A DNA stretch of 64,000 nt from Diatrype stigma (Eukaryota > Ascomycota > Sordariomycetes > Xylariales > Diatrypaceae): positions 132,660 to 196,659 of the forward strand of contig JAKJXP020000065.1 of assembly GCA_022225965.2 (NCBI GenBank). Direction: 5' to 3'. Numbering within the stretch: position 1 is the stretch's first letter; every line of letters begins with the position of its first letter. Shown in pieces: positions 22,313 to 33,394 of the stretch. The notes beneath the pieces were generated by a model, which saw only the letters and a list, made by a program, of their open reading frames with translations, made no database searches and had not been told where the DNA came from. Both the position numbers and the translations under genes were made by a program.

Positions 22313-24166
22313 ATGCTCATTCCGTGGAACAAAATACGCAACTCGGATCGGCATCCCACCACGCCCATCGTAGTTCTCAGGGCCGTCGGGCAGCCCAGCA
22401 GCCTGGTTACGCTCACCCTGTCTGGGCCATCAGCGACGAGAGCCGCGGTCATCTCGCGAGGGGGTCTCAACAACACCGGTGGTGAGGGGGCGGCGGCAGC
22501 AGCAGCACCGACAAACCATACCATCATGCTTACTACGACCGCCCTGAGTTATTTATCTCCCGAGCCGGCCACCGCACCCTCACCCGCACACGACAGTGGG
22601 GGAAGCGTCTCAGAGCCCGCCGTCGTCATAATAGGACTCGTGCTCGGCTTGACCTGCGTATTCTTCGTCCTGTGCTTTCTATACAGCAACAGACAGCGGA
22701 AGAGGGGGGGAAGGGGTGAAAGGGGAAGAAACAAAAGTGGTGGTGGCAGCAGCATGAAAACCCCGGGATTCTACTCTTCCCCGTCATATGGCCATAATAA
22801 CTACCCTTCCCAGGCATTCCACCAACCGCCGGGCGAGCCCGGATCGCAGGGGTGCCCGGGACCGATGGGGCCACGAGGACTGCAGGGGGAGCCGGTAAGT
22901 CAAGTTTGGATCCTTCGTGTCTAGTCTGTCGTTAGAAAATGAGGGATATAGACATAGATATATTGACAGAAAGCTATTAAGGGTGTTGGCCTCCCCGGAG
23001 CGCCGGGGCCTGAAGGCCCGATCGGTCCTCGGGGGCTCCAGGGGATTCCAGGGCCACCTGGGGTAGCCGGGCCTGCTGGGCGTAAGCATTTACACTGTTC
23101 AGCAAATCACTTGCTGAGCCTTTCTCGATCTCCCCTTTAGACGTGTGTATACATGAAGCTTGAGAGCGCTAACATACAATGTTTTCCCAACTCGAAGCTC
23201 AGGGAGAAGCTGGCGTAGCTGGCCCTGCTGGTCCTGCTGGAGCAGATGGTAAGTGTTTCGATTTTCGGTATCCACACAATCATTGGGAGGAAGATATACA
23301 GGCCTTGATTTGGTAGAAAGCCTCCACGGAACACACCACGTCACAAGTTCGTACTGATGCTATTGGAATCTCTCATAGGACAGCCCGGCCCCCCAGGTCC
23401 TCAGGGTCTTCCTGGAGTCCCTGGCCCGCAAGGTCTCCAAGGCGTACAAGGTCAGCTGGGTCTCCAGGGGTACGTTCTTCCAACAGCGGTGCTGTATTGT
23501 TCCCCCAGGGCTGCCTCTTATTGTGTGGTTTCGCTGGCCTCGTGCTAACTTGCCAAGCGCTCCGGGACCTGCCGGACCTGCCGGGCGCGATGGGCGCGAT
23601 GGGCGCGATGGTATCGATGGTAGAGACGGCATTGATGGCAATGACGGCGCTGATGGAAAAGACGGGATTGACGGGAGGGGTGGCATCGATGGTAGGAATG
23701 GCGAGCCGGGACCACCAGGGCAGCGGGGGTAAGTCACAGAACAACGGTCTCAAACGCGATTCGCTGTCAAGATGCTTTGCTGACCTGTTATACCCTATTT
23801 TTAAACCTGAGAATGGTCGCCGAATCAACAAACTAACTGATCGATACCTTCAGGAGAGACGGCGAGCGCGGGCCTCTAGGTGAACGCGGAGAGCCCGGAG
23901 AACGTGGGCCACCGGGCACGGCAGCTCGGCGTGGGCCCCGAGGGTACGTAAACACCGAGTCCTCCCCCTATCCATCTTGTCTTTCACCGTAAATGGCATG
24001 CAATCTAACTAGCTACCTGGTATATAGCCGCCGAGGCACCCGAGGTCCTCGGGGCGATGAAGGTCCCAGGGGTCCGAGAGGCCGCCGTGGACCACGGGGA
24101 GAACCTGCATGCGGGCGCTATAGGCAGAATGGAGTATCTAGTTATGACAATTCGGATGAGAGCTAG
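22313..24166 (+). CDS. Collagen-like (Gly-X-Y) single-pass membrane protein
   Basis: Seven exons by eye: 22313-22894, 22982-23081, 23198-23248, 23379-23469, 23558-23728, 23854-23943 and 24028-24166, giving 407 residues. All introns are GT..AG and only this splicing keeps the Gly-X-Y register. Residues 1-102 are Ser/Thr/Pro/Ala-rich. Residues about 103-125 are a membrane helix, followed by an Arg/Lys cluster ([13 protein letters not shown]). From about residue 180 there are about 71 Gly-X-Y triplets, broken once after the first seven (a two-residue GV) and once by a Gly-to-Ala change in exon 6. Exon 5 has 11 Gly-X-Asp triplets; exon 7 ends with Arg-rich triplets and a tail containing one Cys. 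There is no clear cleavable signal peptide. The start is uncertain: the ATG at 22526 would give a shorter N-terminus. Function is unknown; fungal collagen-like proteins are rare and have been linked to surface structures. The neighbouring gene is convergent, with 3' ends 179 bp apart. Confidence 0.8.
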
Positions 24167-24345
24167 GCTGATCATAAGCTGGCTTTTTCTGTTCTATTTA
24201 TGATATGCTAAGGTTTGGAGTTCTTAGGCTGTGTCAATGTCACGTTTAATCGTGCATTATGTGTATTGATTTGGACGATCCGGCGTCTACCTCTGCGATG
24301 GAATACTTAACACAACATTCAAGTCTAGGGAGTCAAGCCTACAAT

Positions 24346-24979
24346 CTAAGCATGATGTGGACTTACTTCTGAGCTCTCCCTTTCACACAGTAGCAGCCCT
24401 TTCTGGTGGCGGCGCCGGTAACGCTCTTTTATGTAGTTGATATGAATCCGGATCTCTAGTTCCTTCTCCCTGTCCTGCAGCTCCTTCCGCTGGCTCTTGA
24501 TCTTGATCAGCTCCGGAAACGACACCGCTTGGTAAAGAGAGGAGCGCTTCAGGCGCCTTTCCCGATCGTCCAGCTCTCTCCGTCGAAGCTCCAACATCGC
24601 CGGACCGATGCCGCGGTGGTCCCAGTAGGCACGCGTCAGATTGGCGAGGGTGCCGAACGCCTCCGTGGTGCCTCGGTCGCTCTCAATGGACTTTCCGATG
24701 CCCTTGCCACCGGCGAGCTCGGTGCAGTCCCCCCAGATGTCGGGGGGGGGGGGGGGGGGGGGGGGGGGGGTGGCTGTCGTCGGTTTCGTCGTAGTAGGGT
24801 CTCTTGTGACAGCCAATTTCGCGCAAGATAGGGTGTTTGTACGTGATCCAGATCACATGGGTTTCACTACACGACTGGGAATATGGAGGTTTGTCGTTGG
24901 GGGTGTCGTAGTCGATGTAAACGCACTCGTTCTCGAATTCCCAGGGTTCAGGGCCGAATATTCTTAGCCAGATGGACAT
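24346..24979 (-). CDS. Hypothetical protein with poly-Pro tract and coiled coil; frame broken at a poly-G/C run
   Basis: Two minus-strand frames meet at a 29-base G run (24742-24770). The upstream part starts with ATG at 24979 and encodes an acidic, Tyr/Pro-rich region of about 70 residues. The downstream part ends at 24346 and encodes a charged, probably helical region with many Arg, Glu and Lys (RRRELDDRERRLKR, QRKELQDREKELEIR). They lie in frames that differ by one base. One base fewer or two more in the run would join them into a protein of about 210 residues with roughly nine or ten prolines in the middle. Homopolymers of this length are commonly miscounted, so an assembly error is the simplest reading; true slippage or a pseudogene is possible. 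I do not recognise the family. Confidence 0.6.
24742..24770. repeat. 29-bp poly-G homopolymer
   Basis: An uninterrupted run of G (C on the coding strand) inside a minus-strand gene encodes a proline tract and coincides with the point where the reading frame changes. Confidence 0.9.
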
Positions 24980-26643
24980 GTCACTCTCACACCTGTTTTC
25001 CGAAAAGAAAACGAAGGCTAATCAGGGGGGTGAGAGAATATAGTGTTGGTGCTGTAGATATGAAATGGGTACCGATGGATGGCGTGCTGCAAAACCAGTG
25101 AGCATGATATGTAGAGCTGGGGTGATTCTTTGCTTATATGATACATGCCGACGATGAACTGTGGTGTGAGCAGCAGGGATGTATTTGGTGTAATGTTGAA
25201 ATGCCATTGTTGCGAACGGAGGAAACATCCCCTTTGTTATACCATGAATCATTTCAATAGCAATGATTCAGAGCCTTCTTTGGTACTGTAGGAATCACTT
25301 TTCCTCTGGTTTTGTTTCCATCCAATATACCACTGTATAGTACTTGCGCTTGTCTGAAGCACGTTTATATGTATCGACTTGACTTGACTGGTAAGTTAGC
25401 CCGTGACTTCCTTATTTGTATACTGGTACGCTGGCCTTTTCCTTTTGGAGACAGCCCTACTAGACACTCCTTTCTTTGAACGAAAGAGTCTCTCTCACTC
25501 TTACGTGGGGAATGACTGGTTTGTGTAACGCCTCAAATACCAGTGTCGCTTCTTCTCATGGTACAGATAGCGAACCATTCTCATCACCACAGACCACGTT
25601 CGGGAATGCAAGAATATATACGATACGTAAGGAACTGCCCGTAAGGGTGACCGCAATTTCGAATGGAAAGCGCCCACTCGAAAAGGGGCAGTAGGTTATA
25701 ATAATCACACCGTTCCGGGGGCCCGAAGCAGCCCGGAGCCGGGCGCAAGCTCCTGCTAGCCCGCTCCGGAGCGGCACCGATCTCAGCCAACTTTACGGGG
25801 TGCTCACACCACCTAATGCAACCGGGCAGGTCTTTAGTGTACTCTAATACCCCTTTATGGTCCATGCACCAGGCCATACCAGCTAGTATGTACTGAGTAA
25901 CTGCCGTGAACATCCCTGGGCCTCTGAATTTAGTGGGCCGTACCGTATCGGGGCGGTTGCTTATTAGTAGACAAATATTGTTACGGTATCCAACGTCCCG
26001 TCACTTGGTCATGTCGTCATGGGTTCCTGGATATCTCTTTCCATTCACTAAATCTTTCTGATGCCACTTCCTGTCGCAATCAGAAGTCTACGGTGACAGT
26101 AGCAAAGGGGACAAGGGAACAGCTTTCGACGGCAAAGAGAAACCCACCACCGCCCGTGACAACTGCGACTCCGTGGTATGGAATGTCATGCTTGATCCGA
26201 GCAACCCAGTGCCCGCAATGTGACAGTAATGGAGATCATGTTGGACCATATTCCCCGACATTTATACCGGTAGTTATTCCTTCCCGACTGGCGAGTCACC
26301 ATGGGATTAGTGCACCACAATTGTTCTTGTGACGGAAGAGAAACGTGGGAGCCGAAGTAAGGGGCAACATCCAAATAACTGCGAGCCCTCCCTATGACGT
26401 AAGTAAACATCTCGTAACAGCTCTGTCTCAGCCACTCTCCTTGTAATACACACCGTGCAAAGGGCTAAACTTGTCGCCCAGTAGGCTCCTGACGTCCGGG
26501 TCTGCTCACCCAGAATTTAAATGCTTTAGATGCTTTAGTTACCAGGTCAATCACAGTTTCTACCAATCTTCAAAGAGCAGGGCACCCTTTTGGATCTTTA
26601 GAATTCATTTTCGTTCCAACCAGCACCCATCTCATACTAGGAA
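24980..26643. other. Intergenic spacer
   Basis: It serves the divergent genes at 24979 (minus) and 26644 (plus), so it probably holds both promoters. No supported gene or repeat was seen in it. Confidence 0.5.
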
Positions 26644-27842
26644 ATGCCCCAGCTTGCCGGGAAGGAAGTAGGGCCTATAGGCTATGGCCTCATGGGTTTG
26701 ACCTGGCACGCGGCCACTTGGCGGTCTCTGCCAGTTCCCCAGGAGCAGGCATTCGAAGCTTTGCATGCAGCGATCAAGAGCGGTTGTAAGTATGGGTCTG
26801 CCTGTGCCCCCTGTCTGTTGTAGTCTTTCTCTTGATGGTTACTTCTCATACGGGACGGGAAGATGCTTCGTCGCTCTCAATAACTGAAGCTTACATTTTC
26901 GGCAACAGGCAACTGTTGGAACGGTGGCGAGTCCTACGGCACACCCGACAACAACAGCCTGACTCTCTTGGAAAAATACTTTGAAAAATACCCAGAAGAT
27001 GCCGACAAGGTCGTTCTCAATATCAAGGGTGGTTTGAACCCTACGACCAACCGGTGGGACGGCAGTATTGAGAATACGCGCCGTAGTCTCGAGAATAGCA
27101 TTGCTCAACTTAAGGGCCGCAAGAAGATCGACATGTTCGAATTCGCTCGCCGAGACCCCAACGTACCCTTAGAGGTCACATTCGGATTCATAGAGCAGGA
27201 ATACGTTAAAACTGGTAGAATTGGTGGTGTTGCACTGTCCGAAGTACGGCTAGATACGATCCATGAGGCTATGAAGTATACCAAAGTGCTTGCGGTGGAG
27301 GTCGAACTCTCATTGTACGTTGTCATGAACATCCTTCTACGGGATAGAGCGGTTTTGATAGTTGAATATGCTAACAACGTCATAGATTCTCTACGGAAGT
27401 TCTCGAGAATGGTGTCGCGACTGCGTGCGCAGAATATGGTATTCCGATTATTGCCTACTTACCGATGAGCAGAGGTATGTTGACGGGTCAGATCACGAAG
27501 TTCGAAGATATACCAGTGGATTCCATGATGCGTCACTTCCCTCGTTTCCAGCCGGAAAACTTCGATATCAATATGAAACTCGTCGATCTTGTCGCAGCGA
27601 TGGCAAATAAAAAAGGCTGCACCCTTACGCAACTCGCTGTGAACTGGACGAGATCATTATCAAGGCGTCCCGACATGCCGACAATCATCCCAATCCCAGG
27701 TGCTTCGACAGCGGCGCGGGTGGAGGAGAACTCCAAAGTCATCGATCTTACGGATGAAGATATGGCGGAGATTGATACTATTCTGTCCAGTTTCAAACCC
27801 GCCGGAGACCGCTTCCCTGCCTCCATTCCTACAGATACGTGA
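26644..27842 (+). CDS. Aldo/keto reductase, pyridoxal-reductase (Plr1/YakC-like) subgroup
   Basis: Three exons: 26644-26785, 26909-27314 and 27386-27842, giving 334 residues. It begins MPQLAGKEVGPIGYGLMG, the usual first strand of the AKR barrel. Residues 48-58 (CNCWNGGESYG) carry the catalytic Tyr57; the Asp normally five residues earlier is Asn52, as I recall for the pyridoxal-reductase group. Lys87 (NIKGG) is the expected catalytic Lys, and the usual His strand reads FEFARRDP, again like that group. The C-terminal third has MSRGMLTGQI, LAVNWT and IPIPGAST, which form the NADPH-binding part. The likely reaction is NADPH-dependent reduction of pyridoxal or another aldehyde in the cytosol. 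Length is normal for the family. The NAD(P)-binding gene at 28353 is convergent. Confidence 0.88.
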
Positions 27843-28352
27843 ACATGTAAGAGTATCATCCATAGGTACCTAGTCTTCGTGTCGATTCTGAAACCACTGA
27901 TGAAATCGTTCGATGTCCGCGGATTCGCAGCAGAGCCGATAGTCAAGAGGTGTAGAATATAGAACCATGTTACCATGCGAATATCATGATCTTGTGAAGT
28001 GTTATGCTCCCTGAGGCTTAGTCATCCTTGAAAAGGTATGTTTACTCGCCGGATTTAGGGTCGGGTCATTTCCTGATTTTCGGGGTTACCTACTACTACG
28101 TCCGACTCGAAGATTCCAGTAGCGGCGCGATAATGTAACCGCATTATGCTACATGATAATCTACATCCCATATCATCGTGTCTTATTTTTCAACATCTAG
28201 AAAATGAGGCTACGATGCAGCGCAAGACCTGACGAATGCTTCTGTGTATTTAACGATGTGTGACAAGGGCATACAGGGCTTGGAACGTATAGGACAAATA
28301 TAGGATCCTATGGATCCCTATGACCCCTCCCCAGACCACCATCCCCTGACAT
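27843..28352. other. Convergent intergenic region
   Basis: It lies between the 3' ends of two convergent genes and presumably holds both 3' UTRs. Nothing else is seen. Confidence 0.5.
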
Positions 28353-29206
28353 TCAACAACAAAAGGGCTCGCCTTCTACACAATCGATGCCTTCTTTAAC
28401 GCATCTCTCTACTGCCACCCCAGGGTCCTCATCGCCATCCAGCAGATCCAACCAGCTGCTCTTGGCATTGGACTCGAGAAGCAAAGCGGTCAAATGCGCG
28501 ACGGATGCGCGACTGACAAAACCCTCAGCCCGTTGAAGCTTTCCGAGACTGACCTTGCCCGCTGGTTCCAAGCTTAAGTGGCCTGGACGGAGGGAAATGG
28601 CGGCAAAGTCGTTCCTTTTCTTTCTCGCCGCGTATAGTTCTTGCTCGGCTACGAGCTTAGCTTCGTAATATCGCTGGAAAGGATTCCGGGTCGAGACGAG
28701 GTATTGCTGCCATTCGGTTTCGTCTACCCATGGCGCCTTTTGGATACGACATCCGAGGAATGATATTAGGACGAACTTGGTAATAGACGGGGTGGCAACA
28801 GATGCACGGATAAAGTAACATGTCGCATCACGATCGACTATTTCGAACTACCAGTTGTACCGTTAGGCTTTTCGATATTGGTAGGATTTATAATGCTTAA
28901 ATGAATACATACTCTTTCCGGTGCCCCTTTTCCGCCAGCGCCCGCGCTCCAGACTACATAGTTGGGCTTTACTTCATCGATCACTGCCTTGGCTTGGACT
29001 TCGCTTTTGATATCGTCGATGCTACGCACAAGGACGGTAAGCTTTCCACTTCCATTCAAATCTTCCCCAAGCTTCTTCAAAGGCGTAATTTGTTCCGGGT
29101 TGCGAATGATGCTTATAACATTCCAGGAACGTTGGAGCAATAGCGGTGTCAATAGCTGCGACACTTTGCCGTAGCCACCGAGCAAAAGAACGCAAGGCAC
29201 TGTCAT
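28353..29206 (-). CDS. NAD(P)-binding Rossmann-fold protein (atypical SDR, NAD(P)-bd_10/NmrA-like)
   Basis: Two exons on the minus strand: 29206-28913 and 28847-28353, with a 65-nt intron, giving 262 residues. The acceptor GGTAG is preferred over the GAAATAG six bases further on, because only the first gives the reading ERFEIVDRDAT and keeps the frame. Residues 5-16 (CVLLLGGYGKVS) form the nucleotide-binding loop; the third Gly of GGxGxxG is Val-Ser here. VVWSAGAGGKGAPER at about residue 85 is the strand-4 region typical of fungal proteins that resemble NAD-dependent epimerases. RYYEAKLVAEQEL holds the Tyr and Lys spaced YxxxK (Y-E-A-K), the SDR catalytic pair, and AISLRPGHL follows. The substrate is unknown. 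It lies between an AKR and a P450. Confidence 0.82.
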
Positions 29207-30414
29207 TATGTATATACCTTTGGACTAATATGATAAGCGCACGGTAAATCGTATCGAGGTCCTCGAGATGATGAAAAAACAACATCGAATTGAGAGCGGT
29301 GGTTAATAACAGCAAGAAGGGTGGGCGGGGAAAAGGCTCCTAGACGCAAGGGCAAGGCTTCGATATTCAGACCAAAATGACAGATCAAATAAGGGGAAGG
29401 TAGGGTACATCTGTGGTACATCCTTGTATCTGAGTGCTTCCTACAAGGCCAGTAGGCTATGTACCTACCTAACAGGCAACATGCACAGGTGTTATTGTCA
29501 CACATATGCTGCTTCAATAAGAAGACGGGGCGAGAACGTGCCATAAACCATGAGGTTGACATCACCTGCTACGCTATCTGTCCTATCCCCAACAAATCAA
29601 TATTGTGGACTACTAAAAATATCGCAAAGTTACATCGTAATGCTGACGACCGATGCAATTCACATCTATGAGATGCTAGAAAGCTAGCACGAGGCTGTAT
29701 CAGGTCTCTCGTCGTGAGGGCACAGTCGAGTACCTACCGAACCTTCCGAGCGCTACTACACCTGGCCACTGTCAGGGGTGGCTGCTCGATACAGCAATCA
29801 GGCTGAGCTAGGTAACACTCGGAGCTATCAGGCGCTTGAAGAGCACTCGAGGATCCGCGCAATGGGTGACGGGCCTGTGCCACTGCGGGTGGGAAACCTT
29901 TGAGGATGGGGTGGGGGGCTGGTGAGTGGCAGACCTTAACCGCTGGATTGGGGATGAAGGTTGCCAGACAGCAAATAATGACAGCAACCTCATTCTTATT
30001 GTCGACAAATCTCTAAAGGTCCAGGTCGGCATCAAGGTATGGGATCCATCGACGGCTTCATTCTACGTCATCTCCCCGGACACATCCATGTCGTGCTTGC
30101 TGCGGCGAACGATGAACATCGACTTTCATACGTTAATCTGGACGGCGGCCCGTGAAATATCCTCATCCGTCTCAGCTTACAGTTAGGCATGGGGTATATA
30201 GGACAGCGTGAACTTCTTTTATTAATATCCATATCTCTAAAGGGGCTGCAAAGTGATCATGTAGTAGGGCGTTATAGGGATCCATATAGACCCCCCTTTT
30301 ACAATAAATGCCGATCCATATTGACTTCGTTCTTCTACTCTTGATCCCCTGACCTTACACGGATTCATGTTAATCATCAACGACCTCCGCCGTCGATACC
30401 TGCAGCTTCCCACT
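29207..30414. other. Intergenic spacer
   Basis: No convincing gene is seen. A frame at 29926-30186 lacks a known motif. The region holds the promoter of the minus-strand Rossmann gene and the 3' end of the P450. Confidence 0.5.
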
Positions 30415-32297
30415 TCAGAGGCTCACCGGTGCCTTCTCCACATTGATATCGCGCCAGAAGTCGCCACGCGGGCGGAAAACCAAGTTAGGCCCGTCGTGCG
30501 CCGCGGCAAAGATATCATGAAGCTGGAACTCCTCCGGCCGGCCCCGCCCATCCGTCCTCCCGGGCACGCCGCCGCCCACCTGACCCGCCTTCCCCGGAGC
30601 CGGCTCGAAATCGAAATACCACAGCGTCTTGGCGATGACCAGGCTCGCCTCCAGGTAGGCCATCGCCTTGCCGGCGCACCCGCGCCCGCCGAGCGAGAAG
30701 GGGCAGAACGCGGCGTGCATGCGGGCGAGCGCCGCGGCACCGCTGTGCTCGGCGAGCCAGCGCTCGGGCCGGAAGGCGAACGGCTCCGCGAAGTACGCCT
30801 CGTTGTGGTGCAGACAGTAGGCACTGACGCCGACCTGCACGCCGGGCGGGATGACGTGGCCGTCGACGATGAAGGGCTCCTCGTGGTGACCGCCGTCAGA
30901 AGAAGAAGAAGAAGGAGAGATCGCCTCGCGCCACAGGGTGGAGGTCACCGGCGGCGAGATGCGCAGGGTCTCGTCGATGCAGGCCCGCAGGTACCGGCAG
31001 CTGGAGAGGAGCGGGCCGCCGCGGATCTCGGAGCTGCTGGGGAATGTGCTGCGGATTTCCTGCGCTAGTTTGGCGTACACGTCGGGGTTGCGCGATAGGT
31101 AGAAGAATAGGGCGCTGAGTGCTGTTGAGGTCGTGTCGCCCCCTATTTGTTATTTCAGTTAGCGTACGTATGTACCATGAGGCCGATGGAGTAGGTATGG
31201 GGGCAGCAGTGCAGTGTAGCGCGTACCAGCCGGGAAGAAGAACAAGGCCTCGGACCACAGCTCGCTGATTTTCATGCTATCATCGGTTGTATCGTCGATG
31301 TGGTCTATGACGAAGGAGTAGAGGTCGTTCTTCGCGTGCTTCTCCTCGGCCAGGCGGGTGCTGACCATGGTCTGCAGCATGCGAAGGTACTTGATGCGCT
31401 GGGAGTAGCCCGCGACGACCAGCAGGGCGTGCAGTCTCAGCTTCTTCAGCGACGGGAACTGCATGAAGCAGTTGTTCTGGTAGCCACCGAGGCTGAGCCC
31501 GCGGATGACGAACAGATACGTCGGGTCGGTCTGCATCTTGAGATCGAAGCCGAAGGCCAGAAGGCCCACGATGTTCATGCCGAGTCGCTTGCAGCGGTCC
31601 GTCATGTTGACGACCGTGCTGGTGCTGGTGCCCTGCTGCTGGCAAGATGTCAGGAGCTGGCCGATGAATATGTCGACTTGCTCCATCATGGTGGGCTCGA
31701 ACGCGCGCATCGCCTTGTCGTTGATGGCTTGTCCGATACATTTGCGCTTCACCCGGTGTTTCTGCTTGTCAATAACGTTGAAGATATTGGGCTTCCCGCC
31801 CCTTATTGTGAGCTCGTAGACATGTGACTTCGTGACTCTCTCATTGTTATAGATGTCTACTCAAGTCAGTATACCCTGTGTTTGTGTTTGGCGTGGTGGA
31901 AAGAGCCGGTGTATACCTTGTAGAGCTTCGACCGTGTTGAAGACGAGCTTGTTCGGGCCATGTCTCACTACAGGACCTATTGCGTTTCAGTAATGTATCA
32001 CTCCAGAGAGGCAATTCAAATTTACCATATTTCTTTTGATCAAGATATGTAGTCAAGTGAAGGCGCTTTGAGATTGCATAGTAGCCAGCATATAGATCCG
32101 ATAGCTTGGCAGCCAACGGTCCTGGATAATTCCTTAAGGGGTGAAAGAAGATACGATAGCTGAGTAAGAGGAGGTACTTGAGGAGCAAATCAGTGTCTAT
32201 ACAATCATGGTATTCAGGTATGGTCGGTACTCACATAAGGTACAATTATCAAGCCGATGTATTTCACCGCTGCGTAGAGAATGCCGGCGACCTCCAT
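30415..32297 (-). CDS. Cytochrome P450 monooxygenase
   Basis: Five exons on the minus strand: 32297-32235, 32176-32026, 31976-31917, 31856-31227 and 31142-30415, giving 543 residues, normal for a fungal microsomal P450. The N-terminus is a membrane anchor (VKYIGLIIVPYYLLLLSY) followed by FFHPLRNYPGPLAAK, the Pro-rich hinge. YGPVVRHGPNKLVF is typical strand 1 sequence. Residues 301-307 (AGGDTTS) are the oxygen-binding I-helix motif, split by intron 4. ETLR is the ExxR motif, FRPERW the PERF-like motif, and FSLGGRGCAGKAM holds the haem ligand Cys457. It would act at the endoplasmic reticulum with cytochrome P450 reductase. The substrate is not predictable. Neighbouring AKR and Rossmann genes hint at a shared oxidative pathway. 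Exon 3 is only 60 nt but is needed for frame and conserved sequence. Confidence 0.92.
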
Positions 32298-33394
32298 ATT
32301 GAGGAAGCTACGATATGGGATGTTCAGCACCGAGTCACCTCATCCGATCCAGTACCAAAATTCCCAAAAGAATACTTAGCTACCTAGAGGATGAAGGTGA
32401 AGGTGCAGCGTAGCTTCGCAAATATGCTTTCATCAACCAGATATATCAACGGGATTATTAATCTTGACAGTGCGGTGGGATGGATTATAAAGAGGATTGC
32501 ACTAGACCAACAGCGATCCACCAACTGCTCTATGTAAGGGAGCAGATCCTGGCCAGAATCCTATGCGGCCGGTAGGTGCAGGGTCGCGAGAGATGTTGGT
32601 TGAAATGGGCGGCAGGTTTCTGATGCCCAACAATCTGGTAAGTGGCAAGCTAGACATATAGAAGACAGTATGAACAGAGACGATGTGTATTTATTGTGTT
32701 ATCCTATCTCATAAAACTACTTACTTATGCCGTTCGACGTTTTATTGTAGTGGTGAGCGCGAGGATTCTCCATTATTGCTGAAGTATGCAAGAAAGGGGC
32801 GCAGGGGGCGTACGTAGGAAGGACGCCACGACATAAGAGTCCGCAATAGTCGAGGAGAGGAACCGATAGAGGCAGAATGGCGAAATGAAACTTGTGACAG
32901 GACTCAAGCAAGTAGATCATGAACAGTAGGCACAGATATCCCAAGAGTATTAGAAATATTTTGAAGTGTTCGTTGCTGGTTCCTCTCTGAAACCCCGCTG
33001 TATTTCATTCCGCTCCTATCTGCCTTCAGACCAGGTAGCTATACTATATACTATACACTAGAACGCTATTGAATGACCATGTACTTAGCGACTTGTGACA
33101 CAACAATGACCCTTCGTACATAGACCGCTGTAATCGTCATAACAAGAGCAACAGACGAACAAGTATAATATAGACAAGGCAGTTGGGCAAGTGAACAGTG
33201 TGCCCTACGAGCATAGTCATAAGCAGAACAACGAACAAGAAGCCAGACAGAGATTCGGTCAACAGCGTTTTGTTGCGCTCTCTTTCCAGGCCCGTTCGGT
33301 GAATCCTCCCTGATTGGCTTGGCTCATAATGGCTTGGTTTGCAGACTCAGCCTTCCAGCCATTCATCAAACCACCTGAACACTCACCGACCGAC
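32298..33394. other. Intergenic spacer
   Basis: It holds the promoter side of the P450 and the 3' side of the TPR gene. No supported gene is seen. Confidence 0.5.
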
